Positions 17,367 through 24,267 of a DNA stretch of 64,000 nucleotides are shown here, one piece after another. The stretch covers positions 248,001-312,000 of the forward strand of contig NZ_FOMA01000006.1 of assembly GCF_900112495.1 (NCBI RefSeq), read 5' to 3'. The notes below the pieces were generated by a model. The model was not told the DNA's origin. It was given only the letters and a program-made list of their open reading frames with translations, and made no database searches. This DNA is from Bacillus sp. OV322. GTDB lineage: Bacteria; Bacillota; Bacilli; Bacillales; DSM-1321. Position 1 is the first letter of the stretch. The number at the start of each line of letters is the position of its first letter. The translations under genes were made by a program, and so were the position numbers.

Positions 17367-17567
17367 ATGGAACAAGGTAAAGTAAAATGGTTTAATGCAG
17401 AAAAAGGTTTTGGATTTATTGAACGCGAAAACGGAGATGATGTATTCGTTCATTTTTCAGCTATCCAAAGCGAAGGCTTTAAGTCTCTTGACGAAGGCCA
17501 ATCAGTAACTTTTGAAGTAGAACAAGGCCAACGCGGACCTCAAGCTACTAACGTTCAAAAAGCATAA
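17367..17567 (+). CDS. cspC: Cold-shock protein CspC
   Basis: 66 residues. [13 protein letters not shown] and [10 protein letters not shown] are the RNP1 and RNP2 nucleic-acid-binding motifs of the cold-shock domain. The opening MEQG, the ERENGDD segment and the closing NVQKA agree better with B. subtilis CspC than with CspB or CspD. The true start is ATG 17367, after GAGGAGG, not the longer frame from 17307. It acts as an RNA chaperone and single-strand binding protein. Its place directly before the cold-regulated des genes may be coincidence. Confidence 0.93.
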   Translation: MEQGKVKWFNAEKGFGFIERENGDDVFVHFSAIQSEGFKSLDEGQSVTFEVEQGQRGPQATNVQKA

Positions 17568-17586
17568 TAAGACAGACCATATATAA

Positions 17587-17617
17587 AAAGACTCTGATTC
17601 TTCAGAGTCTTTTTTTT
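17587..17617 (+). terminator. Intrinsic terminator of cspC
   Basis: GACTCTGA and TCAGAGTC flank TTCT, followed by eight T. Confidence 0.85.
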
Positions 17618-17789
17618 GCATTGTTAAGTTGCAATGCTTAATTAAGCTTCATGCTGGCTTTGGCAGAAAGCGGGCGGGGATAGACCAAACGCTCAGCAGC
17701 AGGGGGATACAAATGTCATACAGGCTATATGCTTTTATTTCTTAGCAAAGACTATTTGAGTCAGCAATTTCCGCCCATAAGCATGACAA

Positions 17790-17848
17790 GTATCATGGTT
17801 TAGACATGATACCTATGTCTGCAAAAGCCTTCTTTATTTCTTTATAAT
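17790..17848 (+). promoter_or_regulatory. des promoter with DesR operator candidate
   Basis: GTATCATG (17790-17797) and CATGATAC (17805-17812) form a perfect inverted repeat with a 7-base loop; CATGAC at 17782 adds another half-site. TATAAT lies at 17843-17848, but the expected -35 position (17820-17825) reads TGCAAA, which is poor. An operator centred near -54 with a weak -35 fits activation by phosphorylated DesR. The site is inferred from the des-desKR context. Confidence 0.7.
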
Positions 17849-17883
17849 AAAAACATCAGAAAGAATAAGGAAGGAATATGCTG

Positions 17884-18930
17884 ATGATAAAAGAAAATCA
17901 AAGAAACTTAAGAAAGCAAATTGCTCCATATGAAAAAGCAGATATAAAAAACAGTGTTTTGCAGATGATCAATACCTTTGTTCCATTTTTTGTTTTATGG
18001 ATATTAGCATACAAAAGCTTGAGCTTATCTTTTTGGCTGACACTAATTATTGCTATTCCTGCAGCAGGATTTTTAACACGGATCTTCATTATTTTCCATG
18101 ATTGCTGCCATCAGTCTTTCTTTAAAAATAAAAAATATAATAAAATTTTGGGAACTATAACCGGAGTATTGACACTTTTCCCTTATAACCAGTGGAAACA
18201 CAGCCACTCCGTTCATCATGCCACGAGCAGTAACTTAGATAAACGCGGGACTGGAGACATTTGGGTACTGACTGTTGATGAATATGCAGCTGCTCCCTTA
18301 TCAAAACGCTTTGCTTATAGAATTTACCGCAACCCATTTATCATGTTTGGCATTGGCCCTGTTTATGAGTTTCTTATAAAAAACAGATTCAACAGAAAAG
18401 GCGCAAGAATGAAAGAACGCATGAATACTTATTTAACGAATATTTTAATTGCATCAGCCGTCGCTTTTTTCTGCTGGGCACTCGGGTGGAAAGCGTTTCT
18501 TTTGGTGCAGGGACCGATTTTTATGCTTTCTGGCTCGATGGGAATATGGCTGTTTTATGTTCAGCACCAATTTGAAGATTCCTACTTTGAAGAAGATGAA
18601 AATTGGGATTATGTAAAGGCTGCAGTTGAAGGAAGTTCATTTTACAGGCTCCCTAAAATCATGCAATGGCTGACAGGCAATATAGGCTATCATCATGTCC
18701 ATCATTTAAGTCCGAGGGTGCCTAATTATAAGCTGGAAGCGGTACATGAAAATACTCTGCCATTGCATAATGTTCCAACAATTACTTTGATGACAAGTTT
18801 AACTTCTTTGCGCTTCAGGCTTTGGGATGCAAAAAATAAAAAGTTTGTAGGATACAAAGCAGCATATGAAAAAAGAAGGAACATAAACGCTTCAAACCGC
18901 ATAATCAGCGGGAAAGCTGATTTGAGTTAA
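17884..18930 (+). CDS. des: Membrane phospholipid fatty-acid desaturase Des
   Basis: 348 residues, an acyl-lipid desaturase of the membrane-bound di-iron type. The three histidine boxes are HDCCH, HSVHH and HHVHH; pairs of hydrophobic segments surround them. In B. subtilis Des puts a cis double bond at delta-5 in membrane lipids after cold shift, restoring fluidity. The frame is open from ATG 17878, but AAGGAAGG is spaced better (nine bases) for ATG 17884. DesK and DesR genes follow on the same strand, separated by a repeat copy. Confidence 0.92.
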   Translation: MIKENQRNLRKQIAPYEKADIKNSVLQMINTFVPFFVLWILAYKSLSLSFWLTLIIAIPAAGFLTRIFIIFHDCCHQSFFKNKKYNKILGTITGVLTLFPYNQWKHSHSVHHATSSNLDKRGTGDIWVLTVDEYAAAPLSKRFAYRIYRNPFIMFGIGPVYEFLIKNRFNRKGARMKERMNTYLTNILIASAVAFFCWALGWKAFLLVQGPIFMLSGSMGIWLFYVQHQFEDSYFEEDENWDYVKAAVEGSSFYRLPKIMQWLTGNIGYHHVHHLSPRVPNYKLEAVHENTLPLHNVPTITLMTSLTSLRFRLWDAKNKKFVGYKAAYEKRRNINASNRIISGKADLS

Positions 18931-19036
18931 ATTTACAAAAGGCAGATTGGGACGGATATTCCTTTAAGGGTATTCGTTCTGGTGTGCCTTGTTGTGGTAA
19001 TATAAGCATACCCGGAAACTTTGAGATTATAAGCAT

Positions 19037-19240
19037 AGGTTATTTTCTTATAGATTGTTGTTTTTCAAATCTGTGAGGCGATCCTATTCTTAAGCCAGGC
19101 TGATTGGATTGTAAGGTGCGTTACTCCTGCTTAGATGACGGGACAAGCGGAGACCCCGCAGGCGCAGCCTAAGAAGGCTCATCCCGCTCAGCGGAAATCA
19201 GCAACCCTGTTACATAGCAATATAGTTTACGAAAACAGCC
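19037..19240 (+). repeat. Dispersed repeat inserted between des and desK
   Basis: The copy begins AGGTTATTTTCTTATAGATTG and ends GCAATATAGTTTACGAAAACAGCC. The core is shortened and altered (GCTGATTGG, GTTACTCCTGC, GCTCATCCCGCTCAGCGG). It occupies most of the 331 bases between des and desK. Confidence 0.75.
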
Positions 19241-19261
19241 TAAGCAAATGAGGGTTATACG

Positions 19262-20392
19262 ATGAAAATTAGAGAAGCAATTACACAAAAAAACTCAGGG
19301 GTTTCACCATACATATGGTGCGTATTAAGCATATTGCCCTTTTATTTCATTTTCCCCGCTTCATCCATTCACCAGATCATCCTGGGAATTTCCCTTACGT
19401 TACTATTTTTTATTTCATATCGTATTGCGTTTCTTTCAAAAGGGTGGCAGGTTTACTTTTGGCTCACAATCTTGATAGGCATTTCCCTTGCCTTGACCAT
19501 CATATTTAATTATGTGTATTTTGCGTTCTTCCTGGCGCATTTTATAGGAAACATTAAAAAACGGCCAGCGTTTATCACCTGGTATTTCTTACATCTAGTC
19601 ACTACATCCGTTTCTATTAACTATAATATGATCCTTCAGGATAAGTTGTTTTTAATGCAGCTGCCATTTATCATTATTACCTGGATCAGTGTCATTCTCA
19701 TTCCTTTGACGATATACAACAAAAAAGAACGCGGTGAGCTTGAAGAAAAACTGGTAGATGCCCAAAAACGCATTTCGGAACTGGTTATCCTCGAAGAGAG
19801 GCAGAGAATTGCAAGGGACCTGCATGACACATTGGGGCAAAAGCTTTCTTTGATCGGTTTAAAAAGTGATCTTGCAAGAAAATTAATTTATAAAGATCCT
19901 GAACAAGTGAAAAATGAACTGAAGGATGTGCAGCAGACAGCAAGAACTGCTTTAAATGAAGTAAGAAAAATGGTATCGCATATGCGGGGCATTAAATTAA
20001 AGGAAGAAATTATCCGCGTGAATCAAATCCTGGATGCTGCCCAGATTCACTTTCAATATAAACAGGATGCTGAACTGTCAAATGTCCCTCCGCTTATTGA
20101 GAACATTGTCAGCATGTGTTTGAAGGAAGCTGTCACAAACGTTGTAAAACACAGCGGTGCAACAGAATGCAGCGTCCATGCAGTGCAAAAAGGGAATGAA
20201 GTTTGTGTGACCGTGTATGATAATGGAACTTCTGTTATCACTGAGACGGATTTTATCAAAGGCCACGGCCTGCTTGGCATGAAAGAAAGACTGGAGTTTG
20301 TCAATGGAACACTGCAGATTTTATCTGGAAATGGGACTTCTTTAATCATAAAAGTGCCTATTGTCAAAACTGCGGAAAAGGAGAGACCTTAA
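19262..20392 (+). CDS. desK: Thermosensor histidine kinase DesK
   Basis: 376 residues. The first 155 contain about five membrane helices, the sensor of bilayer thickness and order. A two-helix linker leads to EERQRIARDLHDTLGQKLSLIG; the phospho-acceptor is His188, the same number as in B. subtilis DesK. The HATPase domain follows, with NVVKH, DNG and GHGLLGMKERLE boxes. It would phosphorylate DesR in the cold and dephosphorylate it in the warm. It overlaps desR by one base (TAATG), so translation is coupled. Confidence 0.94.
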   Translation: MKIREAITQKNSGVSPYIWCVLSILPFYFIFPASSIHQIILGISLTLLFFISYRIAFLSKGWQVYFWLTILIGISLALTIIFNYVYFAFFLAHFIGNIKKRPAFITWYFLHLVTTSVSINYNMILQDKLFLMQLPFIIITWISVILIPLTIYNKKERGELEEKLVDAQKRISELVILEERQRIARDLHDTLGQKLSLIGLKSDLARKLIYKDPEQVKNELKDVQQTARTALNEVRKMVSHMRGIKLKEEIIRVNQILDAAQIHFQYKQDAELSNVPPLIENIVSMCLKEAVTNVVKHSGATECSVHAVQKGNEVCVTVYDNGTSVITETDFIKGHGLLGMKERLEFVNGTLQILSGNGTSLIIKVPIVKTAEKERP

Positions 20393-20991
20393 TGATACGG
20401 ATTGTACTTGCTGAAGATCAGCGAATGATGCTGGGTGCACTCGGCTTGCTGCTTGACCTTGAAGAAGATATGGAAGTCGTCGGGAAAGCATCAAATGGAA
20501 AAGAAGCCATATGTCTGGCAGCCTCCCAAAAACCTGATGTATGTATAATGGATATTGAAATGCCGGAGAAAAGCGGGCTGGAGGCTGCAGAGGAACTAAA
20601 GGACAGCGGGATTAAAGTGATTATATTAACCACCTTCGCCCGCTCTGGTTATTTTCAGCGCGCTTTAAAGGCAGGTGTCAGCGGGTATCTGCTGAAAGAC
20701 AGCCCAAGCGAGGAGCTTGCCGGATCTATCCGCCGAATCATGGAGGGAAGAAGAATTTATGCTCCAGAGCTAGTGGATGATGTATACGGGGAAGAAAATC
20801 CGCTCACTGAACGGGAGAAAGAAGTTTTAGGGCTTGTTGCTGACGGAAAAAATACTAAGGAGATTGCCGATCAGCTTTCAATAAAAGCGGGCACGGTCCG
20901 CAATTACATTTCGGCAATTCTTGAAAAGCTTGAAGTTACAAACAGAATAGAAGCAATAACCCGCTTTAAGGAAAAAGGATGGTTTAAGTAA
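20392..20991 (+). CDS. desR: Response regulator DesR
   Basis: 199 residues, NarL type. The receiver domain has the acidic pocket ED at 8-9, the phospho-acceptor Asp54 (VCIMDIEMP) and a conserved Lys near 104 (LLKDSP). The C-terminal LuxR-type HTH reads LTEREKEVLGLVADGKNTKEIADQLSIKAGTVRNYISAILEKL. Same length as B. subtilis DesR. It would activate des by binding the inverted repeat near 17800. AAAGGAGAG precedes its ATG. A terminator follows at 21047. Confidence 0.94.
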   Translation: MIRIVLAEDQRMMLGALGLLLDLEEDMEVVGKASNGKEAICLAASQKPDVCIMDIEMPEKSGLEAAEELKDSGIKVIILTTFARSGYFQRALKAGVSGYLLKDSPSEELAGSIRRIMEGRRIYAPELVDDVYGEENPLTEREKEVLGLVADGKNTKEIADQLSIKAGTVRNYISAILEKLEVTNRIEAITRFKEKGWFK

Positions 20992-21046
20992 TGACCTTCC
21001 TGTTATGGTAACCAAAAAATGTATAAAGACACTTTGGACAAAACAA

Positions 21047-21071
21047 AAAGAGTGAATAAATCACTCTTTTG
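21047..21071. terminator. Bidirectional terminator between desR and an XRE gene
   Basis: AAAAGAGTGA and TCACTCTTTT form a perfect 10-bp stem around ATAAA. The right arm includes the stop codon of the minus-strand gene. Confidence 0.8.
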
Positions 21072-21276
21072 TATTCCAGATATATAAATCCTCTATGCTG
21101 CAGTTTAACTCTTTAGAAATAGTCATTGCGTTATTAACGGACATAATTTGTTTGCTTTGATATTCTGTAAGCTGGGCTGTGGAAATACCAGTTTTAGCAG
21201 AAAGTTCATCAAGTGCAGTGTTGTTTTTAATCAAAAGTTCTTTAAGCTTGCTTTTTTTCGCTTTATAAATTGTCAA
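21061..21276 (-). CDS. Small XRE-type DNA-binding protein
   Basis: 71 residues, essentially one helix-turn-helix domain: LKELLIKNNTALDELSAKTGISTAQLTEYQSKQ followed by ISKELNCSIEDLYIW. The style is that of the Cro/CI-like small regulators. The start is TTG 21276; GAGGTG lies upstream. Nothing suggests a phage, and the target is unknown. It is convergent with desR, sharing a terminator, and divergent from the mutS2-like leader, so it might regulate that region, but no symmetric operator was found. Confidence 0.68.
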   Translation of the reverse strand: MTIYKAKKSKLKELLIKNNTALDELSAKTGISTAQLTEYQSKQIMSVNNAMTISKELNCSIEDLYIWNTKE

Positions 21277-21467
21277 AAATCACACCTCACTTTCATCAAT
21301 GATAGCACGAAGCCCGGGAAAAAGAAAGTTCCGCTGGAAAACACCCCTTGAATCATGAATTTTAACCCGGGAAACAGCATTCATAAAAAGATATGCAAAG
21401 CAGAATGCATTTAGAACTGAAATAACGATGATTTATATTTTTTACGGCTTCCCTTGATTGGATTGCA

Positions 21468-21496
21468 TTGACAATTCCTTATGCATTGAATATATT
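21468..21496 (+). promoter_or_regulatory. Consensus promoter of the mutS2-like leader
   Basis: TTGACA (21468-21473), a 17-base spacer and TATATT (21491-21496). This is the strongest sigma-A promoter by consensus in the window. Transcription should start near 21503, leaving a leader of about 330 bases. Confidence 0.75.
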
Positions 21497-21544
21497 GGAG
21501 TAGAGAAGGTTTTACAAATATTTTCCTGAAAAGGGGTTTATTTT

Positions 21545-21568
21545 ATGTTAGGTGCTGTTCTTAACTAA
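21545..21568 (+). CDS. Leader peptide MLGAVLN
   Basis: ATG 21545 lies eight bases after AAGGGG (21531-21536) and the frame closes with TAA at 21566-21568. Codons 5-7 (GTT CTT AAC) are exactly the 5' strand of helix P1, so a ribosome on this frame would melt P1. That coincidence is the main reason for calling it. Confidence 0.5.
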   Translation: MLGAVLN

Positions 21569-21693
21569 TCCGTAATTTCATACGGTCATTCCCGTTAAGC
21601 CGCGATTTTTTAGAAATCGGAAGGCTTGTTTAGGTATGCGGGGGATGAAGGTTAAGAACATTATCATGGCATAAGGTAGATGGAATTCTGCTG

Positions 21694-21718
21694 CTGTGTG
21701 TTTTCACGCAGTTTTTTT
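21694..21718 (+). terminator. First attenuator terminator
   Basis: CTGTGTG and CACGCAG (one G-U pair) flank TTTT and are followed by seven T. The flanks GGAATTCTGCT (21682-21692) and AGCAGAATCC (21723-21732) can pair around the whole hairpin. Confidence 0.7.
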
Positions 21719-21772
21719 GTTGAGCAGAATCCAATAAAAGTGCAGGAAGAAACTATCCTGGCTGCTGCCCGA

Positions 21773-21804
21773 CCGCAATGAACAATTGTTCATTGCGGTT
21801 TTTT
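21773..21804 (+). terminator. Second attenuator terminator, 29 bases before the gene
   Basis: CCGCAATGAACAA and TTGTTCATTGCGG form a perfect 26-base palindrome followed by six T. There is no gene between it and the mutS2-like ribosome site, so it can only act on the leader transcript. Confidence 0.85.
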
Positions 21805-21832
21805 GCGGTCAAAAAATTAGGAGGAACCAGAA

Positions 21833-23755
21833 TTGAACGAACAAACATTGAAAATTTTAGGTTATGACAGTATTAAAGGCATAATTTCAGAATACGCTCT
21901 TACTGACTCAGGAAATCAAAAAATTCTCGCTGCAGAGCCAATAAGTGAAGTAAAAAGGATACGAGCACTGCTTGAAGAACTTGATGAGGCAACTGTAATC
22001 ATTAAAAAAAGTGCGAGTGTTCCTTTATCAGGATTGGATGGTATGGAACAAATTTTAAAGCTGCTCAAGGGCGGAAATATTCTTCGTCCGGAACAATTTG
22101 CTAAACTGCTGTTATTTCTGGAAAGCTGCAGTAAAATGAAGGCCTTTATGAGGGATAAGGAGTATATGGCACCTCGTGTTTCTTCCTATATTTATTCTTT
22201 AGAGGACCTTAGTGATTTAGCTGGAGAAATATACCGCTGCATCCGGAATGGGATGGTCGCTGACCTGGCATCTAATGAGCTAGCCAGGGTCAGGAAACAA
22301 ATCACGATTAGCAAAGAGCGGTTAAAAGACAAACTTCAGAACATGCTGAAGTCCTCGAAATATAAGAACATGCTTCAAGACTATACTGTGAGCGAACGGA
22401 ATGGGCGCTATGTTCTTTCTGTAAAAAAGGAATATAAAGGGAAAATCCGGGGAGCCATACTTGATACTTCGGCTTCTGGCTCTACTTTATTTATTGAACC
22501 TGAAGAAGCTGCTGCGCTTCAGGATGCCATTACGCTCCTTAAGGTGCAGGAGGGAGTGGAGGAAGATAAAGTTCTAGCTGTGCTTACAGAAGCTGTAATG
22601 GAAAATGAAGCTAAAATCATCCTGGCCTCAGAAATCATGATTCACTATGATGTGCTATTTGCCAAGGCTAAATACAGTTTTTCGATAAATGGAAGAAGCG
22701 CGGAAATCAATCATTCACACCGCATCAAACTTGTTGAAGCAAGACATCCTCTATTAGGGGATAAAGCTGTTCCACTAAATCTGGAAATGGGAGGCGGCAA
22801 ACATGCCCTTGTGATTACTGGACCCAATACAGGCGGTAAAACTGTATCCATTAAAACAGTAGGTCTTTTAACAGCCATGGCTCAATCTGGTTTTCATATA
22901 CCTGTAAGAGAAGGCAGTGTCATTGCCGTGTATGATAAAATTCTGGCAGATATAGGCGACGGCCAAAGCCTTGAACAAAATTTAAGTACCTTCAGCTCAC
23001 ATATTGTAAATATCATTTCTATTCTTGAAGAAACGAATGACAGCACACTGGTCCTTCTGGATGAATTGGGCTCCGGGACGGATCCGGCAGAAGGAATGGG
23101 GCTGGCTGCAGTGATACTGGAACAGCTTCATAAAAAAGGAGCATCCCTTCTTGCCACTACTCATTATAATGAAATCAAACAGTTCGCAGAAGAGCATGAA
23201 GGGTTTATCAATGGATCGATGGAATTCGACCTTGAGTCTCTGAAGCCAACTTATAAGCTGCTGATCGGAAAAGGAGGAGAAAGCCAGGCTTTTGCCATCG
23301 CTTTAAAACTGGGCATGCATCCTGAGCTTATATCCAAAGCACATCGTATCACCTATCAAGAAGAGAAAGATTATAAAGGCCTATCAGATTCTCCAGTACG
23401 TTCGTTAGACAAACAGCTTGCTGGAAGGCATGCACACCGCTTAAAAAAAGAAAAAGAACCGCTGATAACAGAGTCAATACAGTTTGAAATGGGGGATAAT
23501 GTAAAAATTTCACCTCAGGGGGAGATCGGGATCGTGGAGAAAGGGCCGGATATCAGAGGCAATTTTTCAGTGCTGGTTAAAGGTGAAAAACATAGCATCA
23601 ATCATAAGCGCCTCAAGCTTTATATCTCTGCTCAAGAGCTATATCCGGAAAATTATGATTTCTCTATTGTTTTTGACAGCAAGGAAAATAGGAAAATGTC
23701 CAAGTTAATGGAAAAAGGCCATATGGAAGGTGCATCTATTGAATTAGAAGACTGA
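21833..23755 (+). CDS. MutS2-like ATPase without Smr domain
   Basis: 640 residues against about 785 for full MutS2 of B. subtilis. It has the MutS2 core and lever region, Walker A GPNTGGKTVSIKT near residue 330, the GDGQSLEQNLSTFSSH signature, Walker B LVLLDELGSGTDPAEG near 405, the ATTHYNEIKQ switch, and a KOW-like segment (GDNVKISPQGEIGIVEKGP). It ends with YPENYDFSIVFDSKENRK and has no C-terminal Smr nuclease domain; the coiled arm is short. TTG 21833 follows AGGAGGAA. MutS2 has been reported to sense collided ribosomes and to affect recombination; which applies here is unknown. It is controlled by the terminator-bearing leader. Confidence 0.85.
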   Translation: MNEQTLKILGYDSIKGIISEYALTDSGNQKILAAEPISEVKRIRALLEELDEATVIIKKSASVPLSGLDGMEQILKLLKGGNILRPEQFAKLLLFLESCSKMKAFMRDKEYMAPRVSSYIYSLEDLSDLAGEIYRCIRNGMVADLASNELARVRKQITISKERLKDKLQNMLKSSKYKNMLQDYTVSERNGRYVLSVKKEYKGKIRGAILDTSASGSTLFIEPEEAAALQDAITLLKVQEGVEEDKVLAVLTEAVMENEAKIILASEIMIHYDVLFAKAKYSFSINGRSAEINHSHRIKLVEARHPLLGDKAVPLNLEMGGGKHALVITGPNTGGKTVSIKTVGLLTAMAQSGFHIPVREGSVIAVYDKILADIGDGQSLEQNLSTFSSHIVNIISILEETNDSTLVLLDELGSGTDPAEGMGLAAVILEQLHKKGASLLATTHYNEIKQFAEEHEGFINGSMEFDLESLKPTYKLLIGKGGESQAFAIALKLGMHPELISKAHRITYQEEKDYKGLSDSPVRSLDKQLAGRHAHRLKKEKEPLITESIQFEMGDNVKISPQGEIGIVEKGPDIRGNFSVLVKGEKHSINHKRLKLYISAQELYPENYDFSIVFDSKENRKMSKLMEKGHMEGASIELED

Positions 23756-23848
23756 ATAAAATCCCTGACGCAACATAAAGCCGGGATTGAAAAACAGTCT
23801 GGGAGAGGTGAAAAACGGCTGAATGTACCGATTGATAAATAATAGTAT

Positions 23849-23880
23849 GGCGTCAGATGCTCTGTAATCTGGCGCTTTTT
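23849..23880 (+). terminator. Intrinsic terminator of the mutS2-like gene
   Basis: GCGTCAGAT and ATCTGGCGC pair with one G-U, followed by five T, 95 bases after the stop. Confidence 0.65.
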
Positions 23881-24121
23881 ATAACGGACGATAAAGCCCA
23901 TTAGATTTTTGCACAATGCTGATTGGATCGTGGCATGACTGCTTGCTGTATTTCTGGCGGACATCAGGGGCAGTGTCGCAGCTGGAGGAGCAAGTTTTAA
24001 TTTAAAAGTGTGAGCAAATTTTTTGAAGAGAAGGAAAATATGCTATAGGGTTATAAAAAGAATGTCATGGGTAAATAACCATTACGTTATAATCATGGAT
24101 TAAAAAGCAGAAGCAAAATAG

Positions 24122-24189
24122 TTGAAAGTCAAAAAAGGTCAGAGTATAATAAATGTACAAGGTCAAAGAAAGTCAAAGTCAAAGTCAAA
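24122..24189 (+). promoter_or_regulatory. clpE promoter with tandem CtsR boxes
   Basis: TTGAAA (24122-24127), a 17-base spacer and TATAAT (24145-24150). A CtsR-type heptad repeat AGTCAAA-AAA-GGTCAGA (24127-24143) fills the spacer, and GGTCAAA-GAA-AGTCAAA (24161-24177) covers the expected start site, extended by two further GTCAAA units to 24189. The heptads match the known CtsR consensus. Confidence 0.88.
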
Positions 24190-24267
24190 GCGAAAAATGA
24201 ACCTTGCTGATTGAAAAAAATAAATGATTGTATCAAACTTTAAAAGAACCTTAAGGAGGAGTACTTT

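Larger units (their letters stand above)
21503..21806 (+). promoter_or_regulatory. Structured attenuator leader of the mutS2-like gene
   Basis: Closing helix P1 joins GTTCTTAAC (21557-21565) and GTTAAGAAC (21651-21659). Within it lie hairpin P2 (CCGTA/TACGG, 21570-21585), a helix between TCATTCCCG (from 21586) and CGGGGGATGA (near 21648), and an arm with AAGCC/GGCTT capped by CGATTT/AAATCG. Two terminators follow. A seven-codon peptide is encoded at its 5' side. None of the riboswitch or T-box consensus sequences I know fits. The arrangement indicates transcription attenuation controlled by leader translation. Confidence 0.65.

Noticed and set aside
21540-21720. T-box or known metabolite riboswitch in the mutS2-like leader
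   Set aside because: No T-box AGGGTGGNACCGCG, and none of the S-box, TPP, purine, lysine, glycine, ykkC or M-box conserved stretches is present.
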